Shown piece after piece: positions 39,158 through 48,782 of a DNA stretch of 64,000 nucleotides. Within the stretch, counting starts at the first letter, position 1. Each line of letters starts with the position of its first letter. The position numbers and the translations under genes were made by a program. Under the pieces are notes generated by a model. It did not search any database. It was given only the letters and a program-made list of their open reading frames with translations, and was not told where the DNA came from. Source of the DNA: Candidatus Streptomyces philanthi (GTDB taxonomy: Bacteria > Actinomycetota > Actinomycetes > Streptomycetales > Streptomycetaceae); assembly GCA_018114805.1 (NCBI GenBank), contig CP073042.1, forward strand, positions 6,803,501 to 6,867,500, read 5' to 3'.

Positions 39158-40113
39158 CGCAGCGATCCCTTCCGCTCGGCCACCGGTGTGCCCGTCGCCG
39201 CCCGGTGGCGCGGGGCGTGAGCGCGCCACCGGGCCCCGGCCACCCGTACCGCACCGACCGCGGCGATGGTCGCGCGACGCCGACGGGGGACCACCGCGCG
39301 ACGCCGCAGCACGGTGTAGTCCTGTGCGGCGATGGTGTCCAGCATCTCGCTGTAGAGGGTGAACGCGGCCTGGATACAAGGGCGCACGCGCGGGTCGAGC
39401 AGGGCGAGTCCCGGCACCGCCGTTCGGTAGACCTGCCGCGTCATGGCCTCCACGGCGACCAGGGCGGCGCGGACCCGCGCGTCGGTGCGTCCGGTACGCC
39501 GGCACCACTCCAGCAGCGGCCTGTCCACGCCGTGGGCGGTGAGCAGGTCGCCTGGCAGGTAGACGCGGCCCCTGTCGAGGTCCTCGCCCACGTCCCGCAG
39601 GAAGTTGGTAAGCTGGAGCGCCGCGGCGTGCGGGGCCGCCTCCTCCAGGGACGCGACCGTGCGCAGGACCGGCAGCATCTGCAGTACGATCACCTCCGCC
39701 GACCGCGCATGTAACCCCGCAGGTCGGATAATCCGTCACGGACAGGTCGGCACGCATCGAGGACAGGAAGTCCGCGAAGAGCAGGTGCTCGATGCCGTAC
39801 CGCTCGGCGGTGTCGGCGACGGCCCACACCACCGGTCGCGTGCTGACGCCGGTACGCAGGGAGCTCGCAGGTCGCTCTCCAGGCGGCGCAGTTCCCGGTC
39901 GCGCTGCTCGGGGCTCCGACGCTGGTCGATGTCGTCCGCCCAGCGGGCGAAGCCGTAGAGGGCGTGCACGGCGGACCGGCGTTCGGGCGGCAACAGCCGG
40001 GTGGCCAGGAAGCAGGTCTGGCCGTGGCGGGCGTTGAGCTGCCGGCACCGGGTGTAGGCGGCGCGCAGCGCGGGATCGGTGATGCCGGCCGCGTCCAGCT
40101 CACGCCGGGTCAT
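39154..40113 (-). pseudogene. crtB: Phytoene synthase, frameshifted
   Basis: ATG at 40113, inside the end of crtI. The N-terminal part shows RLLPPERRSAVHALYGFARW and the first Asp-rich motif ADDID. Near 39855 the frame changes (TAERYGIEHLLFADFLSSMR) and near 39712 it changes back into LQMLPVLRTVASLEEAAPHA and NFLRDVGEDLDRGRVYLPGD, the second catalytic motif. The enzyme condenses two geranylgeranyl diphosphates to phytoene. The GTGA overlap with the downstream Rieske gene shows one operon crtE-I-B-Rieske. Confidence 0.87.
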
Positions 40114-41180
40114 CGGCGCCTGCCGTGGTCGGGACGCGGGACCCGCCGGCCGCTACCACGGGCGGACGCGCCCGGACGGGCCGGGGAGCGACGCCTCCGG
40201 TGACGCGCGCGGCGGCGAGCTTCCCGCTGATGAACACGGTCGGTACGCCGACGCCCGGTGTGGTCCCGCAGCCCGCCAGCACCACGTTCTCCACCTCTCG
40301 TACGAGGTTGCGCGGGCGGAACGGCCCGGTCTGGGCGAACGTGTGCGCGACCGAGAAGGGGCTGCCGGCAGCGTGGCCCTGCTCGGTCCAGTCGACCGGT
40401 GTCACCAGGAGTTCCTCCTCGACGCTGGCTGCGAACCCGTCCAGGCCCCGGCGCTCCAGCTCGCCCACCAACTGCTCGCGGTAGCGCGGGCCGAGGTCCC
40501 GCCAGGCGGCGGCCGAGGGGCCGACGGTGGTGTTCGGGCAGGGGGCGAGGACGTAGTGGAGGTGGCGCCCCGGCGGTGCCAGCGCGGGGTCGTTGGTGGT
40601 GGGGCGGGTGATCAGCAAGGACGGGTCGCTCATCAGCTCGCCTGTCCGGGTCAGCTCGCGGAACGTGCGTTTCCACGCGGAGCCGAAGGAGATCGTGTCG
40701 TGGGCGAGGTGGGGCCAGGTGCGGTCGGTGCCCGCGTGCAGGACGACGGCCGAGGGCGAGTGACGTAGTCGTACCGGGCGCCGGGGGCGCGCGCCCCAGC
40801 AGCTCGTACGCGGCGGGTAGGTCACACGTCAGCACCACCGCGTCGCACGGGACGCGCTCACCGGATGCCAGGCGGACGGCGCGTACCCGGCCCGCCTACC
40901 GTTCCAGCTCGCTCACCTCGGCCGACCAGCGCAGGTCGGCGCCGGCCCGCGCCGCCGCCTCGGCCATCGCGCGGGGGAGCGCGTGCATGCCGCCCTTGGG
41001 GAACCAGACGCCGGCCACGGTGTCCATGTACGCGATCACCGCGTAGGCCGCGAGCGCCCGGGTCGGGGGCACGCCGGCGTACAGCGCCTGGAAGGGGAAG
41101 ACGCGGCGCAGGCGCTCGTCGGAGAGGAACCGGCCGATCCGGCCGTTCAGCCGCCCGAAACCGCCGAGCGCCGCCAGCCG

Positions 41181-41222
41181 AGCCAGGTCCGGGTGCAGCA
41201 CGAGCCAGGTCCGGGTGCAGCA
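41181..41222. repeat. 22-nt-period tandem duplication in crtI
   Basis: AGCCAGGTCCGGGTGCAGCA occurs at 41181 and again at 41203, separated by two bases. Removing 22 nt restores the LLHPDLARLAALGG reading. Confidence 0.95.
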
Positions 41223-41478
41223 GCTGGAAGGGGGAGTCGAAGTTGGTGTCGATGAACCGGCCCATCTGCGCCCGGTACAGCCTCTCCAACCACTGCCGCA
41301 GGTCGCGGTAGCCCGCTGCCTCGGCGGGCCCGGCGAAGCGCCTGACCTCCGCCTCCATGGCCGCGCCGTCGGTGTGTACGTCGAGCGAGGACCCGTCCGC
41401 GAAGCACGCCCGGTAGGCCGGGTGCAGGGCCGTCAGCTCCACGTGTCGGTGGAGGCTGTCACCGACGGCGGCGAACGC

Positions 41479-41516
41479 CTCGTCAGCCAGGTTTGGCCTC
41501 GTCAGCCAGGTTTGGC
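41479..41516. repeat. 19-bp perfect tandem duplication in crtI
   Basis: CTCGTCAGCCAGGTTTGGC twice, head to tail (41479-41497, 41498-41516). It shifts the crtI frame by one right after the TMPNLADEA segment. Confidence 0.95.
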
Positions 41517-41709
41517 ATGGTCAGCACTGTGGGACCGGTGTCCACCTGGTACCCACCCAGCCGCACGCGGCCCGCCCGGCCGCCCGGGCCGGCGTCCCGT
41601 TCGACGAGGGTGACCTGGCGGCCGGCACCCAGCAGGTGCAGCCCGCAGGCGAGCCCGGACAGGCCGGCACCGACCACGACGACGTGGTCGGTGGGCCCCG
41701 GTACCCGCT

Positions 41710-42790
41710 TCACGCGACCTCGTCGGTCCGGCGCGGGTCGGCACCCGTCGCGCGTCGGACCAGGGTCTCGAACGCACGCCGTACGGCCGGGGGCGCACCG
41801 GTGCGCCGCAGCGCCGCCCGCATCCGCTCCACGGCCCGCGCGGAGCCCGGATCGGCATCCGGCGCCAGCACCGCGGCGGCGTCGTCGTCCCCGGTGGCGC
41901 CGGCGAGTCGCAGCGCGACGGCCAGCAGATAGGTGAGTTTGCGCGACCGCAGGTCATCGTCGGCGGGCTTGCCGGTCACCGCCGGCACGCCGAAGGCTCC
42001 GAGGAGGTCGTCCTGCAGTTGGAAGGCCAGACCGGCGCACCGGCCGGCCGCCCGCAGGGCGTCCAGTACGTCGTCATCGGCCCCCGCCAGCGTCGCGCCC
42101 AGGGCCAGGGGCCGGGCGACGGTGTACTGGGCGCTCTTGAGGACGGCGATCTCCAGCGCCTCGTCGACGCCGGAGGAACGCGCGGCCTGGGCGGACAGGT
42201 TGCGGTACTGTCCAGCGACCATCTCGGTGCGCATCGCCCGCCACTCCGCATGCAGCCGCGCGCCGTGCGGCGTGTTCAACGCCGTCTCCGTCAGCATGTC
42301 GTCCGCCCAGGCCAGCGCCAGGTCTCCGGCGAGTACGGCGGCGGACGTCCCGAACGACCGTGCGGAGCCGTGCATGCCCGCGGCCCAGTGCTGGCGGGCG
42401 AGTTCGACGTGCAGGGACGGGGCGCCTCTGCGGCGCGCGGACTCGTCCATCACGTTGTCGTGCACCAGGGCACACGCTTGGAGCAGTTCGAGGGCGGCCC
42501 CCGTATGCAGCACCGCCGTGGGATCACCTGAGCCGCCCGCGGCCTGCCATCCACAGTGAGCGAACGCCGTACGCAGGCGCTTGCCGCCGTGCTCGATCAG
42601 GGCGGCCAGCCGGCCGGCCAGGTCCTGGGCGAAGACGGGATCAACGGCGCGGGACTGACGGAGTCGCACGTCGAGGGCGAGCTCGAGGACGATGTCAGCG
42701 GCGTGGGCGACCTCGGACGGGGAGAAAGCATCGTCGACGGGTTCAGCCGCCCTTGCTGGCATTCCGAGCCCTTGCTGGCATTCCGAGCAT
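41710..42790 (-). CDS. crtE: Geranylgeranyl diphosphate synthase; 5' end disturbed by a duplication
   Basis: The enzyme makes GGPP, the precursor of phytoene. The best ribosome site (GAAGGAG) drives an ATG at 42790, but a 19-bp tandem duplication (42751-42788) directly after it sends that frame to a stop after 15 codons. An in-frame ATG at 42762, from the second copy, opens about 350 intact residues and may rescue expression. Motifs: LIEHGGKRLRTAFAHCGW, the first Asp-rich motif as HDNVMDESARRRG (DNxxD where DDxxD is usual), the chain-length region upstream of it, and QLQDDLLGAFG as the second Asp-rich motif. First gene of the crtE-I-B-Rieske operon. Activity is uncertain because of the Asn and the changed start. 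Confidence 0.85.
42751..42788. repeat. 19-bp perfect tandem duplication at the crtE start
   Basis: CCTTGCTGGCATTCCGAGC twice (42751-42769, 42770-42788), directly inside the ATG with the good ribosome site. Without it the start would continue MLGMPARAAEPVDD into the crtE frame. Confidence 0.95.
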
Positions 42791-43079
42791 GCGCAACTCC
42801 TTCTCACTCTCGGTGACCGCACATCAGTGCTCTCGCCGAGTGCCCCGGCATGTATGTGCCTATTCCTGCCCGGCCTGGCGCCGAGCCCGGGCCAGGCCAC
42901 CCCAGCGGCCCAACAGCGCCGGGTCCACAGCGTCGTGTCGCTCCGTCTGTGCCCCCGCGCACGTACCTCCTGGGGGACGTCGAGCCGGTCGGGTCGACGC
43001 GGGGGCTGGGCGACCTCCGCCTTGCTGTCGGGGACGTCGTTCGTTTCGTGGGCCGGGTGCTGTCCTGCAGAATCGGTGC

Positions 43080-43470
43080 ATGCTGAGAGTCGGTTCCGTT
43101 GTACTGGGGTCTTGGACGTGCCACGTGCGGCCGCGTTCTGGATGGAGGCCCTGGGGTACGTCCCGCGCGAGGAGATGGAGGACGACTCGGTGGTCCTGGT
43201 GCCGGCGGCGGGAACCGGGGTGCTCCTGTCCCTCGGCCGCAGTGAGACACCGGTCCAGGAGTATCCGCGGATCCATCTGGATCTGTATGCCGGGGACGCG
43301 GCCGACCAAGCCGCCGAAGTCGAGCGACTGGTGTCCCTGGGGGCCCAGCGCGTCGACTAGGATCTCTATCCGGTCGACTGGGATCTCTATCCGGACGACG
43401 CCGACTTCGTCGTGCTCGCCGACCCCGAAGGTAACCGCTTCTGCGTTATCGACACCGGTCAGCACTGCCG
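43080..43470 (+). pseudogene. VOC-family protein, frameshift plus stop inside a duplication
   Basis: ATG at 43080 reads MLRVGSVVLG; after a one-base loss near 43098 the other frame gives VPRAAAFWMEALGYVPREEM, VVLVPAAGTGVLLSLGRSET and RIHLDLYAGDAADQAAEVER, a vicinal-oxygen-chelate protein. A 21-bp tandem duplication (43352-43393) repeats the VDWDLYP codons in frame, and its first copy carries TAG instead of TGG. The C-terminus DFVVLADPEGNRFCVIDTG follows. No in-frame stop comes soon after, so the end is approximate. Substrate unknown. Confidence 0.75.
43352..43393. repeat. 21-bp tandem duplication in the second VOC gene
   Basis: GTCGACTAGGATCTCTATCCG then GTCGACTGGGATCTCTATCCG, with one A/G difference that makes the first copy a stop codon. 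Confidence 0.95.
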
Positions 43471-43850
43471 GAGATCGAAACCTCTCGTGAGCGGCGGCGG
43501 CCGTCCTGCCCGGAGCAGGGTCGCAGGGCCGTGCGGGGCTCCCCGGAACGTCTCTGTGAACAGTCCCGGGTGGACGTCGGCACCGGCGACCTCTCCCAGG
43601 GTCCAGCGGGGCGGCGAAGGTGTCCTTCAGCGGCTCGGGGGCGTATTTCCGCGCGTGTGCCAGGCCGTCGTCGAGCTGGGACAACGCGTCGTGGACCGCG
43701 CCGGGTCGCGTGCGGCGAAGTCGAGGGAGGCACGGGCGAGCGCGGCGACCCGCCCGTGCGGGCCGTCCTCGGCGAAGACCGCGCCACGCACCGCCGGGCG
43801 CGCCGCCCGCCCGATCACGCTCGGCGGCGTGCCGCGGAGGCTGGCTGCTG
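43459..43850 (-). pseudogene. Remnant of an unrecognised minus-strand gene
   Basis: Three short frames join into one plausible helical protein tail: VFAEDGPHGRVAALARASLD, then SQLDDGLAHARKYAPEPLKD, then ADVHPGLFTETFRGAPHGPA and the end at 43459. The frame changes lie near 43690 and 43590. Composition is protein-like, unlike the neighbouring frames. It might be the ligand-binding half of a TetR-type regulator, but no DNA-binding domain is seen. It overlaps the 3' end of the VOC remnant on the other strand. Confidence 0.4.
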
Positions 43851-43875
43851 GGCTGGCGGCCCGGGCCGCGCGGGG

Positions 43876-44136
43876 TCAGCCGGTCTCGTTGCGCAGGTAT
43901 TCGGTGAGCGCCTTGCCGGGCCGGAAGGCGGCGGTTCCGTTCTGGCCGTGGAAGCTGCCGAAGCTTCCGAGTGTGACCGTCTCACCCTCTCGGAGCGCGT
44001 CGGCGATGACCCCCGGGCGGTCCATGGTCCCGAAAACCGTGTCGAGCACCCGTTCGACCTCTTCCGGAGCGAGCCGCCGCCCGCCGCCCCCGGCCGTCTC
44101 GTCCGTGGTGGCTGTGACCAACTGGGACTTGTCCAT
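43876..44136 (-). CDS. HU-family DNA-binding protein
   Basis: 86 residues from the ATG at 44136. It begins MDKSQLVTATT and contains APEEVERVLDTVFGTM, the HU core strands LREGETVTLGSFGSFHGQNG and FRPGKALTEYLRN. The shape is that of a short HU/IHF-type histone-like protein (about 90 residues). It binds DNA without strong sequence preference and bends it. A second, divergent HU-type gene is common in streptomycetes beside the main hup genes. Intact. Confidence 0.85.
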   Translation of the reverse strand: MDKSQLVTATTDETAGGGGRRLAPEEVERVLDTVFGTMDRPGVIADALREGETVTLGSFGSFHGQNGTAAFRPGKALTEYLRNETG

Positions 44137-44410
44137 CCGTGGCACCCGTTCCTGATCCGTCGTAGCCGTACACCTCGCGCTCCACGATCGCGGTCGACCG
44201 GCCGCCGCGCACCTTTGGCCGGGCACGCGGTGGGATGTCGGGGCCACGAACGACACCCAGGCCCGGCGCCGGCGGCCGTAGACGATGTCGGGCGCGGGCG
44301 GGGCCGATCGGCGGATGCCACAGTCCGCGGCCCTGCCTGGTGTGGCCAAGGTGGTCGTGTGCCGCCGGGGCCGGGCGGCCTGGTCGCGGAGCGTGGAGTG
44401 GGAGTCGCCG

Positions 44411-45301
44411 GTGACGAACGTGAGCCCTTTGCGGGGGCGGCTGGCGGTGGTCACCGGCGCCGCGCGTGGCGTGGGGGCCGCCACCGCGCGCGTTGGCGCA
44501 CCGCGGCGCCCGGGTGGCGCTGCTGGGCCGTCAAGAGGCGACGCTGGCGGCGGTGACCGAACCGTTGCCGGGTGACGCGCGGTGCTGGGAGGTGGACGTC
44601 ACCGACGACGACGCCATGGCGCGGGTCGCCCGGGACATCCGGGACCAGATGGGCCCGCCCTCGGTGGTGGTCGCCAACGCGAGGATCGCCGAGGGCGGGC
44701 CGTTCGCGGTCTCCGCCCCGGTGACCTGGCGCCGCACGGTCGAGGTCAACCTCGTTGGCAGCGCCGTCACCGCCCGCGTGTTCCTGCCCGCGCTGCTCGA
44801 CACCCGAGGCTTCTTCCTCCAGATCGGCTCCCTGGCCTGCTTCGGCACCTCACCCCTGATGAGCGCGTAGTGCGCCTCCAAGGCCGGCGTGGAGGCCATG
44901 ACGCACGCACTACGAGCCGAGCTCGCGCACCGTGGCGTGGACGTGTGCATCGCCTACCTGAACTGGACCGACACCGGCATGATCCACGATGCTGACCGGC
45001 ACGCCGTGCTGCGGGAACTGCGGGCCCACATGCCGCGTCCGGCCAGGCGGGTCTATTCCGTCGAGGTGGTCGCCACACGGCTGGTGGGGCAGATGAACGG
45101 CGATCGGCCACGGTGTACATCCCCGCCTGGCTCCGGGCCGTGCAGGCGGTGCGGGCCGCCCTGCCCCCCGTGGTCACCTGGATCTCCCGACGGGAACTGC
45201 CCCGGCTGGAGCGGGAGTCGGACCTGGCGGCCACGGGCCCGCTGGGCGCGGGCGGGCACGCGGCCCGTGAGCGCGGCGCCTCCCCGGCCCCGCGCGCATG
45301 A
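44411..45301 (+). pseudogene. Short-chain dehydrogenase/reductase, broken
   Basis: GTG at 44411: LRGRLAVVTGAARGVGAATA is the cofactor loop. A frame change near 44492 leads to HRGARVALLGRQEATLAAVT and VANARIAEGGPFAVSAPVTW. The catalytic motif should read SAYCASK; here the Tyr codon is a TAG (44868-44870), and the frame resumes CASKAGVEAMTHALRAELAH. A third change near 45108 gives the C-terminus YIPAWLRAVQAVRAALPPVV. The stop falls precisely on the catalytic Tyr. Substrate unknown. Confidence 0.83.
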
Positions 45302-45372
45302 CGGGCCGACGCGGCGACCGACCCCCGCGCGGGAGCGGGGGAGGGGCGGGGTGGCGTGCGTCGGCCACCCGC

Positions 45373-46710
45373 TCACAGCCGTTCGTTCGCCAACTGGTGG
45401 TCGCTCGGCTCCGGCTCGGCGCCCCGGTGGCGCCGGGTCCGGAGCAGCCGCAGCCGGTCGAGGCGGGAGATGACAGGAGAGCCGGTCACCTCGTGCAGGA
45501 CGACGGAGCAGAGCACCGTGAAGATCACCACCGCCCACAGCTCCTCGGCCGGAACATGGAAATCCTCCTCTCCGAGCGCGTACGCGAGGTAGAACAGCGA
45601 CCCGACGCCACGGATGCCGAAGAACGCGGTGACCAGGCGCTCGCGCGGTCCCGCGACCGTGCCGAGCTGGGCCGTCCAGCCGGTGAGCGGGCGTACCACG
45701 AGCAGGGCGAGCAGGCCGACGGTCGCCCCCTGCCACGTCAGGGACGCCAGAGCACCCTGCGCGACGTACGCGCCGAGCAGGAAGAGCAGGACGACGGCCA
45801 GCAGCCGCTCGATCTGTTCGACGAAGTCGTGCAACACGACGTGGTACCCGTGGGCGCGCTCGCTGGCGCGGATGTGGCAGGCGGTGACGAACACGGCGAG
45901 GAAGCCGTAGCCGTGGACGAGTTCGGTGAGGCCGTAGGCGAGGAACGTGGCGCTCAGGGCGACGAAGCCCTCCCGGCGCTCGGACAGCCGCATCGCCTGC
46001 CAGCCGGCGCGGAAGAAGGTCCAGCCGAGCAGCTTGCCCACGGCGATCCCGGCGAGCACGCCGACCACGCACCCGTACCCGGCGTCCACCAGAAGCCAGT
46101 GCCCGACCCAGCCGCCGGACAAGCCCGTGCCCGACGCGGCGACCAGGCCGATGGCCGCCATCACCACGGGAAAGGCGGGACTGTCGTTGAGCCCCGCCTC
46201 GCTCGTCAGCGCGAAGCGCACCTCGTCCTCGTCGTGCTCGGAATCGGTGGGGGCACCGACGCGCACCTCGGAGGCGAGCACCGGGTCGGTGGGCGCGAGG
46301 ACGGCCGCGATCAGTAGCGCGGCGGCCGGAGGCCAGTCCAGCAGCCACCAGGCGAGCACGGCCACCGCCGCGATGGTCAGCGGCATGGTGACGCCCAGCA
46401 GCCGCCAGGTGGTACGCCACCGGCGGCGGCCCATGGGACGGTTGAGGGCGAGCCCGGCACCCATCAGGGAAATGATGACGCAGACCTCGGTGAGGTGCTC
46501 CACCCACGCGCGGTCCGCCACCGGGTCCACGTCCGGAAGGGGCGCCGGCAGCAGGTAGAGGCCGACGCCCAGGAGCAGGAAGATCAGCGGCATCGAGAGC
46601 GGACGCCCGGCCACCAGGCGCGGCAGCGCGGCCGCGGCCAGCGTGCCCGACCCGAAGACGGCGAAGAGGAAATCAACTGAGGACACCGGACACTCGTGCC
46701 CCTGTCGCAC
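45373..46710 (-). CDS. CPA1-type cation:proton antiporter
   Basis: About 445 residues from a GTG at 46710 (a second GTG at 46686 is equally possible, giving 437). Some 10-12 hydrophobic segments run from LFAVFGSGTLAAAALPRLVA to LWAVVIFTVLCSVVLHEV. Family signatures are LIAAVLAPTDPVLASEV, TSEAGLNDSPAFPVVMAA and GIRGVGSLFYLAYALG. It would exchange Na+ or K+ for protons at the cytoplasmic membrane. It stands alone, convergent with the SDR remnant. The frame is intact over the full length, in contrast to its neighbours. Confidence 0.92.
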   Translation of the reverse strand: MRQGHECPVSSVDFLFAVFGSGTLAAAALPRLVAGRPLSMPLIFLLLGVGLYLLPAPLPDVDPVADRAWVEHLTEVCVIISLMGAGLALNRPMGRRRWRTTWRLLGVTMPLTIAAVAVLAWWLLDWPPAAALLIAAVLAPTDPVLASEVRVGAPTDSEHDEDEVRFALTSEAGLNDSPAFPVVMAAIGLVAASGTGLSGGWVGHWLLVDAGYGCVVGVLAGIAVGKLLGWTFFRAGWQAMRLSERREGFVALSATFLAYGLTELVHGYGFLAVFVTACHIRASERAHGYHVVLHDFVEQIERLLAVVLLFLLGAYVAQGALASLTWQGATVGLLALLVVRPLTGWTAQLGTVAGPRERLVTAFFGIRGVGSLFYLAYALGEEDFHVPAEELWAVVIFTVLCSVVLHEVTGSPVISRLDRLRLLRTRRHRGAEPEPSDHQLANERL

Positions 46711-46719
46711 GCGTGTACG

Positions 46720-46759
46720 CCGACCAGTGACCGGAAGGGCCGACCAGTGACCGGAAGGT
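46720..46759. repeat. 20-bp tandem duplication upstream of the antiporter
   Basis: CCGACCAGTGACCGGAAGGG (46720-46739) is repeated from 46740 with a change only at the last base. It lies 10 bp before the antiporter GTG, where its leader or promoter should be. Confidence 0.9.
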
Positions 46760-46909
46760 CAGCTTCGGTCCGGACGGCGCCCCGGCGGGGCGGTGCCTGG
46801 CGCGGACCGGTCCGCTGCGGCGGGGCAGCCGTCCTTGCTGACGAGGCAAAAGCTCAGTTCAGGCGCCGCCGCCTTGGTGAACTCGGCGTCGAACTGCTCC
46901 CCGCCGACC

Positions 46910-48439
46910 TCATGCCGGGTGGATGAGGCGGCTTTCGTAAGCGAAGATCACGGCCTGTATCCGGTCGCGGAGTTCGAGCTTTTGCAGGATTCGCCCCAGA
47001 TGGGACTTCACGGTCGCCTCCGCCAGGTACAGGGCGGCCGCGATATCGGTGTTGGACAGGCCGCCGCCCACCTTGATGAGCACCTCGCGCTCGCGGCCGC
47101 TGAGCCGGCTCAGCCGCTCATCACGGTCGGCACCGCTGCCGTCGGGGATGTGTGGGCGGAGGTTCTCCAGCAGGCGGCGGGTGATCCGGGGGGAGACCAC
47201 CGTGTCGCCCGCTGCCACGCTGTGTATCGCGGCGAGCAGTTCCTCGGGCCTGGTGTTCTTCAGCAGGAAGCCCGAGGCTCCGGCCTTGAGTGCGGTGAAG
47301 GCGTATTCGTCGAGGTCGAAGGTGGTGAGAATCAGTACTCTGCTCTGCGGGGAGACCCGGATGACCTGTCGGGTTGCCTCGATCCCGTCGGTCCCGGGCA
47401 TCCGGACGTCCATGAGGACGACGTCCGGGCGCAGGTCCCGGGCGAGGCGTACGGCCTGTTGGTGTGCCCGCCCTGAACCTCGACGCGGGTCGGCAGCCCG
47501 GCGGCGCACATCTGGTCGGCCAGGGCCGCCAGTTGCGCGATGCCGGGCAGCGGGTGGCGCTCCGCGTCGGGCTCGTCGGTCCGCAGGATGCCCAAGGAGC
47601 GTCGCCATGTCGGTCAGGGCCTGTCGGCCCGTCTCGGAGATCTGGAGCATCGCGGTGGTGGCCTTGGCGGGGGACCGGTGCTGCGCGTACACGGCGGCAT
47701 CGGTGAGGGCGACCATGACGGACAGGTTGTGGGTGACGATGTCGTGCATCTCCCGGGTGATACGTGTCCTTTCTTCGGCTACGGCCAGCCGCGCCTGCTG
47801 GTCCTGTTGTTGCTCCAGGCGTGCGGCGCGTTCCTCCAAGGCCGCGAGGTAGGCCCGTGTGGTCCGCACGTTCGCCCCGAGGACGGCGGCGGCGACGACC
47901 ATAGCGGTCACCGCGACGAAGGGGGTCAGGAACGCGCCTTCCGTCGCCCAGCGCAGACAGGCCAGCAGGGCCCCGCTCTCTACGACGGCACCGGCGACAA
48001 GCATGCCGCGCCGGCCCGAGTGCGCGGCCACCGTGTAGAGGGCCACCAACAAAGCAATGTACGAAGGCAGTTGGGCGTCCATCAGCCACTGGACGAAGGC
48101 CGCGGTGGCCACGACGCCGAACGTCGTGAGCGGGGCACGGCGCCGCCACACCAAGGGCAGCGCGATGGCGGCGGTGAGGGTCAGGGCCACCGGAAGCTCC
48201 TGCGGGGCGTGCGTGGTCATGATGTGGAGCAGGAGCAGCGCCGGCAACAGCCAGTCCCACACCACGGGCGGCAACCGGTGGCCCCAGCGCCGGGCGGCTC
48301 TCATCGGCCGCGCTGCTCGTGTGGAGGCCAGGTCGGCGTATCTCGTCAGCCATACGGCCGTCGCAGCCCGTGGCATCCGGTCCCGGTCCCGGTAGCGCGA
48401 CGGGTGGGCACTGCCGGTTTCCGTGGCCGCCTCGGTCAT
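46910..48439 (-). pseudogene. Histidine kinase and LuxR-type response regulator fused by a deletion
   Basis: From the ATG at 48439 the N-terminal half is a sensor kinase: four or five membrane segments (WLLPALLLLHIM, ALVALYTVAA, FVAVTAMVVAAAVLGANV), a coiled coil and a HisKA_3 box (ITREMHDIVTHNLSVMVALT). Near 47598 the frame slips, and the true continuation GILRTDEPDAERHPLPGIAQ lies in another frame up to about 47465. There it abuts QAVRLARDLRPDVVLMDVRM of a response regulator that lacks its first 40 residues, including the acidic pair. The HATPase domain is gone. The C-terminus is an intact NarL/LuxR HTH (LSGREREVLIKVGGGLSNTD, VKSHLGRILQKL). The chain happens to be open but cannot signal normally. 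Confidence 0.85.
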
Positions 48440-48782
48440 CACCCGTCCCTGTTGATTGAGCGTCATGGTGGCCTCAGCCGAGGCGACTCCCGCGTACAAC
48501 CGGAGCCGGGTCGGGCAGGGGGCGTGGAACCCGCGCTACCCGCACGTGCCGCGGCGACCCTGTCACGGTAGGCCGCGATTCAGCGGCACGCATGAGTCCA
48601 CCGTCGGAAGAAATCGCGCGGAAGTACGACCCAGCAGGAGGAGCCCGGCCACCCCCTCGGTCGCAAGGCCGCTCACCTGGGCATGCCTTGGGTTGCGACT
48701 CCCGGCTGTACGCGATGGCGACCCAAGGGCGATGTGGCAGCGCGTGTCCCGCGCCGAGCATGGCCTGGTGACCGAGAACCTC
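48440..48782. other. Divergent region between the two-component remnant and the lipase
   Basis: 343 bp. No gene, hairpin or clear promoter stands out. It must have held both promoters when the genes were active. Confidence 0.4.

Larger units (their letters stand above)
40100..41713 (-). pseudogene. crtI: Phytoene desaturase, multiply broken
   Basis: GTG at 41713 overlaps the crtE stop. The start reads DHVVVVGAGLSGLACGLHLL, then LVERDAGPGGRAGRV and VDTGPTVLTMP. Lesions: a 19-bp tandem duplication at 41479-41516, a 22-nt-period duplication at 41181-41222, an in-frame TAG at 40896-40898 (probably from CAG) and an indel near 40793. Remaining segments (GVWFPKGGMHALPRAMAEAA, GRHLHYVLAPCPNTTVGPSA, EVENVVLAGCGTTPGVGVPT) are unmistakable CrtI. 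It would desaturate phytoene to lycopene with FAD. Confidence 0.9.
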
